Source: Prevotella sp.
Lineage (GTDB): Bacteria; Bacteroidota; Bacteroidia; Bacteroidales; Bacteroidaceae
Assembly (NCBI GenBank): GCA_017417465.1
Contig: JAFPZD010000257.1
Coordinates: 1 to 33,428 of the forward strand
Direction of reading: 5' to 3'
Length of the DNA stretch: 33,428 nucleotides
The first letter of the stretch is position 1; each line of letters begins with the position of its first letter. Position numbers and translations under genes: made by a program. The notes beneath the pieces are model-generated. The model was given only the letters and a program-made list of their open reading frames with translations. It did no database searches and was not told the DNA's origin. Below, in pieces: positions 8,547 to 16,370 of the stretch.

Positions 8547-8990
8547 ATGGCAAAATATAACATCACAGAGAAAAAGGAAAAAGAGGCTGCCTACAGGACG
8601 CTGGTAAGTCCAGCATTGATGGATACCCTCAAAGAGAGAATCCTCGATGTCATTGTCATGCAGCAGAAGTACAAAGACAAGACCTACTCAGCAAAGCGTC
8701 TGGCTGAGGACTTAGGCACGAACACGCGCTACATCTCGGCGGTAGTTAACGTGCGGTTCCACATGAACTATACCTCACTGGTCAACAAGTACCGCATTGA
8801 GGAAGCCATGTCGATACTCACCGATAAGCGCTATCAGCACTTGCGTGTCGAGGAGGTAAGCGACATGGTGGGATTCGCTAACCGCCAGTCGTTCTACGCA
8901 TCCTTCTACAGAATTATGGGAATGACGCCGAAAGAGTACAAGACGCAGCATCTTCCCAAACAGCTGAAAAGCACGAAGAAGGCCAAATAA
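8547..8990 (+). CDS. Small AraC-family regulator (DNA-binding domain only)
   Basis: The product is 147 aa counted from MAKYNITEKK. An in-frame ATG at 8433 exists but lies upstream of the predicted transcription start. The C-terminal part is an AraC/XylS double helix-turn-helix. One helix is SAKRLAEDLGTNTRYISAVVN and the second is RVEEVSDMVGFANRQSFYASFYRIMG, ending in MTPKEYK. There is no sensor domain, only a short charged N-terminus. Proteins of this form in Bacteroidetes are often the output domain without a ligand pocket. The gene is 14 bp upstream of DPP III, so it may control this operon or the divergent lysine operon. Its targets are unknown. Confidence 0.88.
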   Translation: MAKYNITEKKEKEAAYRTLVSPALMDTLKERILDVIVMQQKYKDKTYSAKRLAEDLGTNTRYISAVVNVRFHMNYTSLVNKYRIEEAMSILTDKRYQHLRVEEVSDMVGFANRQSFYASFYRIMGMTPKEYKTQHLPKQLKSTKKAK

Positions 8991-9004
8991 GGACACACAA
9001 ACAC

Positions 9005-10957
9005 ATGCCACACGAAGAGTTCAACTACCGCAACGAGCGTTTTGCCGACCTGCAGATGCTGCGTTATAGGCTCAACGGTTTCGAACGGCTAACCCTTCGG
9101 CAGAAAGAGCTTGTATACTACCTTTCGCAGGCAACGCTCTTTGGGCGTGACATCACTTTCGACCAGTTTGGCGCTTACAACCTCCGCATCCGACGCATGC
9201 TGGAGGTTGTATATACCGATTTCACTGTGCCTCACGAGGGCGACGACTTCAGGGCTTTGGAAACCTACCTGAAGCGCTTATGGTTCTCGAATGGCATTCA
9301 CCACCATTATGGCTCTGAGAAGTTCGTACCGGATTTCTCGCCCGACTTTCTTCGCAATGCCCTCCATCGGATCGACAGCCGCAAGCTGCCACTTGCTGAG
9401 GGGCAGACAGTCGATGCGTTGTGCGACGAGCTGTTCCCAGTGATCTTCGATCCTGACGTGCTGCCAAAACGTGTGAACCAGACCGACGGTGAAGACCTCA
9501 TAGCCACCTCGGCATGTAACTTCTACCAAGGTGTGACGCAGCAGGAGGCTGAGCACTACTATGCCAGCCTGAAGCATGCCGATGATCAGGAGCCGCCATC
9601 CTACGGGCTTAACTCGACGCTGGTGAAGCAGGGTGGGGAAGTGAAGGAACTGGTATGGAAGACTGACGGACGTTATGGCAACGCAATCCGCCACATTGTC
9701 TACTGGCTTCGGAAGGCATGCGAAGTGGCTGAAAGCAGTCAGCAGCGTGAGGTTATTGAGCTGCTCATAAAATATTATGAGACAGGTGATTTAAGGCTGT
9801 TCGATGAATATTCAATTCATTGGCTGCAATGTCTTGGCGACAAGGTAGATTTCATCAACGGTTTTATAGAGGTGTATGGCGACCCCTTGGGGCTGAAAGG
9901 CTCGTGGGAGGGTCTTGTAGAGTACATCGACGAGGAGGCTACCCATCGCACGCAGACCATCAGCCGCCATGCGCAGTGGTTCGAGGACCACTCGCCCGTC
10001 GACCCACGCTTCCGCAAGCCTGTGGTGAAGGGTGTCTCGGCGAATGTCATCTGTGCCGCCATGCTTGGTGGCGACGAGTACCCGTCGACGGCTATCGGCA
10101 TCAACCTGCCTAACGCCGACTGGATACGTGCTCGCTACGGCTCGAAGAGCATCACCATCAGCAACATCACTGATGCCTACAACAAGGCGGCTCACGGCAA
10201 TGGCTTCCGTGAAGAGTTTGTCAGGGACGATGCGATGCTGGCGCTTATAAATAAATATGGTGACAGCTGCGACGACCTGCATACCGACCTGCACGAGTGC
10301 TTAGGACATGGTAGTGGCCGACTGTTGCCGGGTGTCAGTCCTGACGCGCTGAAGGCTTATAGTAGCACCATTGAGGAGGCGCGTGCCGACCTCTTTGGAC
10401 TTTACTACATGGCCGACCATAAGCTTGTCGAACTTGGACTACTCCCTGATAATGAGGCTTATAAGGCGCAATACTTCAGCTATATGTTGAATGGATTGCT
10501 GACGCAGTTAGTGCGTATCCAACCTGGCCAGCAGATAGAGGAGGCTCACATGCGCAACCGTGCCCTGATAGCCCGCTGGTGTCTGGAGCGTGCCAAGGGT
10601 ATGGAACTGACTCGCGAGAATGGGTACTACGAGCTGCGCATTAGTGACTTTGTCGAGTTGCGCATGCTCATTGCACAGCTCCTTGCCGAAGTGCAGCGCA
10701 TCAAGAGCGAGGGTGACTACGAAGCGGCTCGACAGCTGGTCGAAAGCTATGCGGTGGCCATCGACCCTGAGCTGCATGCTGAGGTGCTACAGCGCTACAA
10801 GAAGCTCGACCTCGCTCCTTACAAGGGGTTTATTAATCCCTGGCTCCTTCCCGTCGTCGATGCTGAAGGCCGTATTACCGACATCCAGGTGAACTACTCC
10901 GAGAGCTATGCTCACCAGATGTTGCGCTACAGCAGCGAGTATGCAACGCTCATCTGA
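9005..10957 (+). CDS. Dipeptidyl peptidase III (family M49)
   Basis: This 650-aa zinc exopeptidase removes dipeptides from the N-terminus of short peptides (EC 3.4.14.4). The M49 hallmark HEXXGH is HECLGH at residues 430-435, and the second zinc motif EEARAD is at 457-462. SNITDAYNKAAHG and the C-terminal NPWLLPVVDAEGRITDIQV also fit bacterial DPP III. Unlike some Bacteroides homologues, I see no signal peptide or lipobox (it starts MPHEEFNYRNERF), so a cytoplasmic role in peptide turnover is likely. It is the second gene of the operon that starts with the AraC-type regulator and continues into an AlkD-like gene. Confidence 0.95.
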   Translation: MPHEEFNYRNERFADLQMLRYRLNGFERLTLRQKELVYYLSQATLFGRDITFDQFGAYNLRIRRMLEVVYTDFTVPHEGDDFRALETYLKRLWFSNGIHHHYGSEKFVPDFSPDFLRNALHRIDSRKLPLAEGQTVDALCDELFPVIFDPDVLPKRVNQTDGEDLIATSACNFYQGVTQQEAEHYYASLKHADDQEPPSYGLNSTLVKQGGEVKELVWKTDGRYGNAIRHIVYWLRKACEVAESSQQREVIELLIKYYETGDLRLFDEYSIHWLQCLGDKVDFINGFIEVYGDPLGLKGSWEGLVEYIDEEATHRTQTISRHAQWFEDHSPVDPRFRKPVVKGVSANVICAAMLGGDEYPSTAIGINLPNADWIRARYGSKSITISNITDAYNKAAHGNGFREEFVRDDAMLALINKYGDSCDDLHTDLHECLGHGSGRLLPGVSPDALKAYSSTIEEARADLFGLYYMADHKLVELGLLPDNEAYKAQYFSYMLNGLLTQLVRIQPGQQIEEAHMRNRALIARWCLERAKGMELTRENGYYELRISDFVELRMLIAQLLAEVQRIKSEGDYEAARQLVESYAVAIDPELHAEVLQRYKKLDLAPYKGFINPWLLPVVDAEGRITDIQVNYSESYAHQMLRYSSEYATLI

Positions 10958-10984
10958 CAAGTGTAATTGTGAAGTGAAATAGTG

Positions 10985-11662
10985 ATGAACGATATCAATG
11001 AACAGGTAAAAGGCATCAAGCAGTCGTTCCGCCAACTGATGGATGGAGCAACGGCACAGAGCATGCGCGATAAGGGGCTCGACTATCACCTGAACTGGGG
11101 AGTTACACTGCCACGCCTCCAGCAGATGGCTGCCGACATCAAAGCGAATGCCGCTGCCGACAGCGATGTGCAGTCTTCATCGTCATTCGGAGAGGGTGGG
11201 GGAAGCCTCTACGCACTTGCCATTGCGCTGTGGAAAGAGAATGTGCGTGAGTGCAAGATTCTGGCCACCATGCTCATGCCTGCTGACGAAGTGCTTCCTG
11301 AAGTCATCGATATCTGGATGGAGCAGACACCAACGGTCGAGATTGCCGAACAGGCTGCCTTCAACCTCTACCAGTATCTGCCCTACGCTGCCGACAAAGC
11401 TTATCAGTGGGTAGCCGCTGCCGACACGCTTCCGCAGTTGTGTGGCTATCATGTGTTCTCACGGCTCTTCATGCGCCATCAGGAGCCTAATGAGCGTGGC
11501 ATCAACGAGTTCATCGACCAGGCACTGGTTGCACTCCAGAGTCCTGACATTACTCTACGCAAAGCGGCCATGCAGGCCATGACGCGCTTCGCCGACCTCG
11601 GGCTGCTTCATAAGCGGCTGGCCAGCAACGCTATTCGCCGCATCGGTCTAGATTTCCTTTAA
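10985..11662 (+). CDS. AlkD-like HEAT-repeat protein
   Basis: The 225-aa protein resembles the AlkD/DNA-alkylation-repair superfamily. It is all-helical with HEAT-like repeats, the N-terminal WGVTLPRLQQMAADIK block, then LAIALWKENVRECKILATMLM and a C-terminal ITLRKAAMQAMTRFADLG. In AlkD the family glycosylase excises cationic alkylated bases. I cannot confirm the catalytic Asp and Trp here, so function is uncertain. A low-complexity stretch, SDVQSSSSFGEGGGS (about residues 60-74), interrupts the usual KANHALAIALW junction and looks like an insertion. The ATG at 10985 is preferred over an adjacent GTG. It lies 27 bp after DPP III. Confidence 0.72.
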   Translation: MNDINEQVKGIKQSFRQLMDGATAQSMRDKGLDYHLNWGVTLPRLQQMAADIKANAAADSDVQSSSSFGEGGGSLYALAIALWKENVRECKILATMLMPADEVLPEVIDIWMEQTPTVEIAEQAAFNLYQYLPYAADKAYQWVAAADTLPQLCGYHVFSRLFMRHQEPNERGINEFIDQALVALQSPDITLRKAAMQAMTRFADLGLLHKRLASNAIRRIGLDFL

Positions 11663-11717
11663 TTCATAATTCTCAATTCACAATTCACAATTCTCAACTC
11701 TCAATTCTCAACTCTCA
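11661..11717 (+). repeat. Heptamer tandem repeat filling the spacer before nfeD
   Basis: Eight 7-bp units of the form AATTCTC, AATTCAC or AACTCTC run from the TAA of the AlkD-like gene to one base before the nfeD ATG. The spacer contains nothing else, and no purine-rich ribosome-binding site is present. Confidence 0.85.
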
Positions 11718-12167
11718 ATGATCGAGTATCTTTCAGCAAACATGTGGCAAGTATGGGCCGTAGTGGCCATCCTTGGACTTGTGCTCGAACTGTCGTCGGG
11801 CGATTTCTTCATCATTTGTTTTGCCATAGGAGCCGTGGGCGCTGCCATCGTCTCGCCATTTGCAGGCTTCTATGTGCAGTTGGTCGTCTTTGCCATCATC
11901 ACGGCGCTGAGCATCTTTCAGGTGCGCCCCTTTGCGTTGCGCTATCTGCACCGCAAGGAGTCGAACCGACCGAGCAACGCTGATGCCGTGCTGGGACAGC
12001 ATGGCCATGTCAGCGAAACCATTCCTGCAGGAGGCTACGGTCGCGTGGCACTGCCTGGCGATGACTGGCGCGCCGTCTCTGCCGACGGTAGTGAGCTGCC
12101 TGTCGGTACTCCCGTCCAGGTGGTTAGCCGCGAGAGCATCGTTGTCACCGTCGAAAGACTCCCCTAA
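11718..12167 (+). CDS. NfeD-family membrane protein
   Basis: The 149-aa product has the short NfeD layout. Two or three N-terminal membrane helices (WAVVAILGLVLELSSGDFFIICFAIGAV... and VQLVVFAIITALSIFQV) are followed by a soluble OB-fold. The OB-fold includes GQHGHVSETIPAGGYGRVALPGDDWRAVS and ends VVSRESIVVTVERL. NfeD proteins partner with SPFH/stomatin proteins in membrane microdomains, and the next gene here is such a protein, 33 bp downstream. The pairing supports both calls. The biochemical role of these complexes is not well defined. Confidence 0.92.
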   Translation: MIEYLSANMWQVWAVVAILGLVLELSSGDFFIICFAIGAVGAAIVSPFAGFYVQLVVFAIITALSIFQVRPFALRYLHRKESNRPSNADAVLGQHGHVSETIPAGGYGRVALPGDDWRAVSADGSELPVGTPVQVVSRESIVVTVERLP

Positions 12168-12199
12168 CTCTTAACTCCTAACTCCTAACTCTTATCTCT
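12165..12199 (+). repeat. Heptamer tandem repeat spanning the nfeD stop codon
   Basis: Five 7-bp units (TAACTCT, TAACTCC, TAACTCC, TAACTCT, TATCTCT) fill the spacer between nfeD and the SPFH gene. The nfeD stop codon is the first three bases of unit 1, so the array includes coding sequence. Confidence 0.85.
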
Positions 12200-12200
12200 C

Positions 12201-13154
12201 ATGGAAATTACCCTTTATTTTCTCCTCGCAGTCATACTGCTGGTAATCATCTTCGCAAAGATGGCCCTGGTCATCATTCCGCAGTCAGAGACAAAAATCA
12301 TTGAGCGACTCGGCCGCTATCATGCCACCCTTCGCCCAGGCATCAACCTCATCATCCCGTTCATCGACAAAGCAAAGAACATCGTTGTATTAAGGCACGG
12401 GCGTTACGTCTACTCAAACAGCATCGACCTGCGCGAGCAAGTCTACGACTTCCCCAAGCAGAACGTCATCACGAAGGACAATGTGCAGACGGAAATCAAT
12501 GCGCTGCTCTACTTCCAGATCATGGATCCCTTCAAGGCAACCTACGAGATTAACAACCTGCCAAACGCCATCGAGAAACTGACGCAGACCACTCTTCGTA
12601 ACATCATTGGTGAGCTGGAGCTCGATGAGACATTGACTTCGCGCGACACCATCAATACCAAGCTGCGTGCCGTGCTCGACGATGCCACCGACAAGTGGGG
12701 CGTGAAAGTGAACCGTGTTGAGCTGCAGGATATTACGCCGCCCGCCACCGTCCTTAATGCTATGGAGAAGCAGATGCAGGCCGAACGTAACAAGCGTGCA
12801 CAGATTCTGACCAGTGAGGGTGAGAAAGCTGCCGAAATCCTCGCCTCCGAGGGTGAAAAGACGGCTATGATCAACCGTGCCGAAGCCCAGAAGCAGCAGC
12901 AGATCCTGCAAGCCGAAGGTGAGGCCCAGGCACGCATCCGCAAGGCTGAGGCTGAGGCTAAGGCTATCGAGCTGATTACCGAAGCTGTCGGTAAGTCGAC
13001 GAACCCTGCCAACTATCTGCTCGCACAGAAGTATATCCAGATGCTCGAGGAACTGGCTCAGGGCGACAAGACCAAGACGGTCTACCTGCCGTACGAGGCT
13101 ACCAACCTCATGGGTAGCATCGGTGGCATCAAGGAGCTGTTCAAGGCAGAATAA
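12201..13154 (+). CDS. SPFH/band-7 (stomatin-like, QmcA-type) protein
   Basis: The 317-aa protein has one N-terminal membrane helix (LYFLLAVILLVIIFAKMALVII) and then a band-7 domain. Characteristic blocks are IIERLGRYHATLRPGINLIIPFIDK, DNVQTEINALLYFQIMDPFKATYEI and WGVKVNRVELQDITPP. A long Ala/Glu-rich coiled coil follows (about residues 190-260), and then a conserved C-terminal NYLLAQKYIQMLEEL. Family members form large oligomeric cages on the membrane and regulate proteases or membrane order. It pairs with the NfeD protein just upstream and ends this operon. Confidence 0.94.
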   Translation: MEITLYFLLAVILLVIIFAKMALVIIPQSETKIIERLGRYHATLRPGINLIIPFIDKAKNIVVLRHGRYVYSNSIDLREQVYDFPKQNVITKDNVQTEINALLYFQIMDPFKATYEINNLPNAIEKLTQTTLRNIIGELELDETLTSRDTINTKLRAVLDDATDKWGVKVNRVELQDITPPATVLNAMEKQMQAERNKRAQILTSEGEKAAEILASEGEKTAMINRAEAQKQQQILQAEGEAQARIRKAEAEAKAIELITEAVGKSTNPANYLLAQKYIQMLEELAQGDKTKTVYLPYEATNLMGSIGGIKELFKAE

Positions 13155-13177
13155 TTCAAGCGCCTTAGGTTCCTTTG

Positions 13178-13270
13178 CAACCACAGATTTCGCAGAGCTT
13201 TATCTGATTGGCAAATCCGTGTCATTTGTCGTCACGCTCCAATCATTTTAATCTGCGGAATCTGTGGTTG
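13178..13270. repeat. 18-bp inverted repeat after the SPFH operon
   Basis: The arms at 13178-13195 (CAACCACAGATTTCGCAG) and 13253-13270 (CTGCGGAATCTGTGGTTG) match at 17 of 18 positions. TTTTTGG follows the second arm on the plus strand. It could terminate the operon. From memory, similar sequence built on ATCTGTGG is a common dispersed intergenic repeat in many bacteria, so it may simply be such a copy. Confidence 0.7.
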
Positions 13271-13275
13271 TTTTT

Positions 13276-13342
13276 GGTTCCACCCATTGGGACAAACATC
13301 CCACCCGCTGGGACAAACTTCCCACCCATTGGGACAAACGTC
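13276..13342. repeat. 21-bp tandem array (3 copies)
   Basis: Three units follow the pattern CCACCCATTGGGACAAAC plus ATC, TTC or GTC. The junctions create the dyad TGGGA-CAAACA-TCCCA. The period is 21 bp, one less than the other arrays. It is degenerate at the right end (CCGCTTCATGG). Confidence 0.82.
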
Positions 13343-13367
13343 CCGCTTCATGGAACTATCTGCCACT

Positions 13368-13411
13368 TGTAGTTTAACGATTTTAGTTGTGTAGTTTAAC
13401 GATTTTAGTTG
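13368..13411. repeat. Perfect 22-bp direct repeat (2 copies)
   Basis: Two identical copies begin TGTAGTTTAACGATTTTAG, at 13368-13389 and 13390-13411. The repeat is AT-rich and unrelated in sequence to the neighbouring arrays. Confidence 0.92.
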
Positions 13412-13710
13412 ACTACTTGGAGCCTTACTCACGATAAGGGTTGACCCGGTTAAACTTAATTTTTAATTCACGTTGACTCGTCTCTACGATAGTTGAAAAT
13501 GTACCATGCCATATTTCATTCAATTGGTGTCAGGCCGTTATACACGTTGCCTACACTAACTACATTTTTCATGCACTACATAAAATACTGATATATATAC
13601 AATTATAGGTTGGTGTAAGCAGTGTAGGCATATTTTAAAATTTATTTTTATTATTCATTCAAGCCTTGATGCTCGTAGCCGAGGTTATGGAAGATATCGT
13701 TACCCTCCAC
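13412..13710. other. AT-rich spacer with a 10-bp inverted repeat
   Basis: No gene is supported. TGCCTACACT (13548-13557) and AGTGTAGGCA (13621-13630) form an inverted repeat around an AT-rich core. Nothing else stands out. Confidence 0.5.
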
Positions 13711-14099
13711 ACCTCCCTAAATCGCCGGAAACGCCTTTGTACAAAGGAGGTTAGAGAAGGGAGGTGTTGTCGTGACACCTTCCTTGCACCTCCCTTAGAC
13801 CTCCCTTAGACCTCCCTTAGACCTCCCTTGCACCTCCCTTGAACCTTCCCTACACAGTTTTCTCCAATGGGATGACCTTATAGTGGGGCACATGGCTTCG
13901 TTGCAAACTCTACTTTCCCACTCAGCACATTTCGACGGAGAAGGTAATTCTCATTCAGCAACAGCTCAGGTTGCATTTTCCCTTTTGAAATGCAAGGGGG
14001 AGAAGGGAGGTGTAAGGGAGGTGTAAGGGAGGTGTCACGACAACACCTCCCTTACCAAAGTCCCTTTATACAAAGGGGTTTCCAGCAATTTAGGGAGGT
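13711..14099. repeat. 389-bp MITE-like element with 70-bp inverted arms
   Basis: The left arm (13711-13780) and right arm (14030-14099) are inverted copies. They match at their outer ends (ACCTCCCTAAAT / ATTTAGGGAGGT) and inner ends (AAGGGAGGTGTTGTCGTGAC and its complement), with about a dozen mismatches between. The core has no open frame of note. Both inner edges carry 11-bp repeats of ACCTCCCTTAG: six at 13788-13853 and about three, inverted, at 14003-14034. I cannot define a target duplication. It may be a non-autonomous element or a decayed composite. Confidence 0.75.
13788..13853. repeat. 11-bp tandem array (6 copies)
   Basis: Units start at 13788, 13799, 13810, 13821, 13832 and 13843. 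The consensus is ACCTCCCTTAG, with TTGC, TTGA and CTAC variants at the 3' end. The period is exactly half of 22 bp. Confidence 0.85.
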
Positions 14100-14154
14100 T
14101 ACGCCCCCTAATGAGACATGGCTATGCAACCTTCTGTCGAGATGTGTATAAAAG

Positions 14155-14242
14155 GCCCCTCGCGAAGTGCCACTTTCAGACACGCAAAGTTTCATTACCA
14201 GACACGCTAAGTGCCGGATTGCGACACGCTAACCGTCACTTC
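14155..14242. repeat. 22-bp periodic array, degenerate (4 units)
   Basis: Units at 14177, 14199 and 14221 begin CAGACACGC, CAGACACGC and GCGACACGC. AAGTGCC occurs at 14165 and 14209, exactly 44 bp apart, so the period continues one unit to the left. Unit contents diverge, but the phase is kept. Confidence 0.72.
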
Positions 14243-14251
14243 GTGACTTCC

Positions 14252-14350
14252 GAGTCTAGCCCCAGTCTCCTCCGAGCAGACTCCCAGACTTCTCCGAGCA
14301 GACTCCCAGTCTTCTCCGAGTAGACTCCCTGACACCTCCGAGCAGTCTTT
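14252..14350. repeat. 22-bp tandem array of the GAGCAGACT family (4.5 units)
   Basis: Units start at 14252, 14274, 14296, 14318 and 14340 (partial). They share GAGCAGACTCCC...CTTCTCC, including the short dyad GAG-CAGA-CTC. The same family recurs 18 kb away at 32521-32649. The array directly precedes the truncated gene at 14391. Confidence 0.9.
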
Positions 14351-14390
14351 AAGTCCACCTTTACGCTTTATAAACTTTTTCCTTTTCCTT

Positions 14391-14849
14391 GTAGATCGTC
14401 TGCCCACGAACGGACAGGACATCGTGGCCGAGAACGTCATGGTGGAAGCTTCGAAGGTGATGGTGCCGACGGGTGTGGACGAGATGCTTGGTGTGATTGC
14501 ACAGACCACAGTGCCGACTGGCGGTTATTGGTTCGATGGTTCGAGCGACAAGCTGGTGTGCGTTAATGACAACGATGAGGTCAGTGTGATGGCTGGACAA
14601 GGGTTCTTCCTGCTGCCTGCTGCTCTTGGTACAGAAAGCCTTGATGCACTGTTCGGCACAGCGTCTACTAAGGGCGATGTGAACGGTGACGGTGAGGTCG
14701 GCATTGGTGACATCGTAGCTGTCACGAACGTTATGGCAGGCATCACTACCGATACTAACATCGTGGCTTGTGCCGATGTGAATGGCGACGGCGAGGTAGG
14801 CATTGGCGACATCGTGGCCATCACGAATATCATGGCAGGAAGGGAGTGA
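14391..14849 (+). pseudogene. Orphan C-terminus of a secreted protein with two dockerin-like repeats
   Basis: An open frame encodes ...VDRLPTNGQDIVAENVMVEA..., then GGYWFDGSSDKLVCVNDNDEV and a C-terminal pair of dockerin-like repeats. The first repeat is GDVNGDGEVGIGDIVAVTNV (from 14673) and the second is DVNGDGEVGIGDIVAITNI. Both have the D-x-N-x-D-G calcium-loop pattern. A complete gene of this type would have a signal peptide and several hundred preceding residues. Here the frame runs back into the 22-bp repeat array with no signal peptide and no promoter. The first usable starts are GTG at 14424 and ATG at 14439. I read it as a 3' gene remnant cut off at or near the repeat boundary. A small expressed protein is less likely. 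Confidence 0.75.
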
Positions 14850-14850
14850 C

Positions 14851-14981
14851 CGTCCCAACGTCCCATCGTCCCATTAAGGTACTCTCATAATACGGACAAG
14901 TGGAGAATTGAACTTTACTATATAATCTTCTATATTCTCCCTATTGCCACCAGCTTAATGGGACGATGGGACAATGGGACG
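14851..14981. repeat. 28-bp inverted repeat of CGTCCCAT units
   Basis: The arms at 14851-14878 and 14954-14981 match at 26 of 28 positions and enclose 75 nt. Each arm is itself three short repeats built on GTCCCA and ends in ATTAAG. The left arm begins 2 bp after the remnant's stop codon. Confidence 0.85.
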
Positions 14982-15005
14982 TATCGAAGGCAAATTGTTC
15001 TCCCC

Positions 15006-15325
15006 CTGGTATGCGCAGCCTCCTTGTCCTCCGTTCCTCTGTGTGAGAATCAGAGTTGCAGGGATGCCAAAAATGTTCTCACACAGAGCCACAGAGAACA
15101 CAGAGATGTTCGCCTCTGGTATGCGAGCCTCCGTGCCTCTGTGTGAGAATCAGAGTTGCAGGGATGCCAAAGATGTTCTCACACAGAGTAACAGAGAACA
15201 CAGAGATGTTCTCTGCTGGTATGCGGAGCCTCCGTGTCCTCCGTGTCTCTGTGTGAGAAAAAACACCACAGAGACACTGAGACACAGAGCTGTTCTTTCG
15301 GATCTCCGTGCCTCTGTGTGAAAAA
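15006..15325. repeat. Dispersed CTCTGTGTGAGA-type repeats, three tandem copies
   Basis: Units of about 100-110 bp start with CTGGTATGCG at 15006, 15116 and 15216. Each contains CTCTGTGTGAGAA, then CAGAGTTGCAGGGATGCC, then TTCTCACACAGAG and ACAGAGAACACAGAG. The outer parts are inverted, so each unit can fold. From memory, CTCTGTG-rich intergenic repeats are widespread across bacterial phyla. No gene is supported; frames across it only translate the repeat. Confidence 0.85.
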
Positions 15326-15398
15326 GGGCTGTGGCAATCGATTGAAAGCCCCTATACATCCATAGTTGAACATCAATAGGGGAGAAGGGGGTGGGGGC

Positions 15399-16313
15399 TT
15401 AGAACCTCAGGTGCACGAAGACGGGGTAGTGGTCGGAGGGCAGACGGCGTACGTAGCGGCTGAAGTTGATCTCCTGCGGTGCGTTTTTGGCCTTCTTCAT
15501 CTCGCCCGACTCGTCGCCTTCCATCCAGTAGCTGTTGGTCAGCACGCCATAACGGTCGACCTCGAAATTTGTCGAAACGAAGACGTGGTCTATCCGGCTG
15601 AACGTTCGCAGCTCTGGGTCGAAGGCATTGAAGGTGCCATTCTCGGCAAACAAGACTTTGGCCTCCTCATAAGTGTCGTCAAGTATGTCAGAGTCTAAGA
15701 AGATGTGGTAGATCTCGTCGTTCTGGTCGACATTGAAGTCGCCGGTCAGCACCACGGGCTTGTTCTTGGCAATCTCACGGATGCGCTGAACGACTAATTT
15801 GGCGCCTTCGCGACGGGCGGCCTTACCCACGTGGTCCATGTGGAGGTTGAAGAAATAGAAGGTGCGGCGCGAATGGCGCAGGCGAAACTTACCCCAGGTG
15901 CAGATGCGAATGCACGCAGCATCCCATCCCAGGGTGGGCTTCTCAGGCGTTTCAGAGAGCCAGAAGTCGCCATGGTCGAGCAACTTCAAGCGCTGGCGGT
16001 CGTAGAAGATGGCGGCATGCTCGCCGGCATGCTCACCGTCATCGCGTCCACGGCCTATGTAGTCGTAGTCCTGAAGCTGGCTGAGCATGTCGTCGATTTG
16101 TGACCAGAGGACCTCCTGGGCTCCAAAGATGTCAGGATGCTCGAACAATACCTGGTTGCAGAGGACTGGGCAGCGCTGTGTCCACCCGTTGCCGTCGCGT
16201 TTGTCGCCGTCGTTCTGATAGCGGATGTTGTAGGAACCTACATACAGCTGCTGTGCGCAGGCCGTCATGATGACAACTGTCAGCGTGAATAATAGCAGGA
16301 AACGTCTTTTCAT
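15399..16313 (-). CDS. Secreted endonuclease/exonuclease/phosphatase-family lipoprotein
   Basis: The 304-aa protein starts with a signal sequence ending VVIMTAC-AQQ, so a lipobox cysteine at residue 19 is likely and the protein would be membrane-anchored. The EEP fold motifs are present: YNIRYQND, GAQEVLWSQ, the catalytic NLHMDHVG, TGDFNVDQND and SDHYPV (S293-H295). The superfamily hydrolyses phosphodiesters or phosphomonoesters, and the substrate cannot be read. Bacteroidetes homologues with this start are often exported. The gene lies just downstream of the tRNA operon terminator on the same strand, and I see no standard promoter in the 30-bp gap. Confidence 0.88.
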   Translation of the reverse strand: MKRRFLLLFTLTVVIMTACAQQLYVGSYNIRYQNDGDKRDGNGWTQRCPVLCNQVLFEHPDIFGAQEVLWSQIDDMLSQLQDYDYIGRGRDDGEHAGEHAAIFYDRQRLKLLDHGDFWLSETPEKPTLGWDAACIRICTWGKFRLRHSRRTFYFFNLHMDHVGKAARREGAKLVVQRIREIAKNKPVVLTGDFNVDQNDEIYHIFLDSDILDDTYEEAKVLFAENGTFNAFDPELRTFSRIDHVFVSTNFEVDRYGVLTNSYWMEGDESGEMKKAKNAPQEINFSRYVRRLPSDHYPVFVHLRF

Positions 16314-16342
16314 AAGCTGTTCGTCTGTTTGTTTTAGGTACT

Positions 16343-16363
16343 AAAAAAGGGGCTTTGTGCCCC
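16343..16363 (-). terminator. Rho-independent terminator of the tRNA operon
   Basis: On the minus strand GGGGC-ACAAA-GCCCC is followed by TTTTTT, directly after the last tRNA. It is a textbook intrinsic terminator. Confidence 0.9.
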
Positions 16364-16370
16364 AGCTTCG

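Noticed and set aside
10982-10984. GTG start for the AlkD-like gene
   Set aside because: An ATG follows immediately and is the simpler start; the difference is one residue.
15056-15376. Overlapping small proteins rich in Arg, His and Cys near 15.1-15.3 kb
   Set aside because: All frames on both strands are opened by the CTCTGTG-type repeat itself, so they are not genes.
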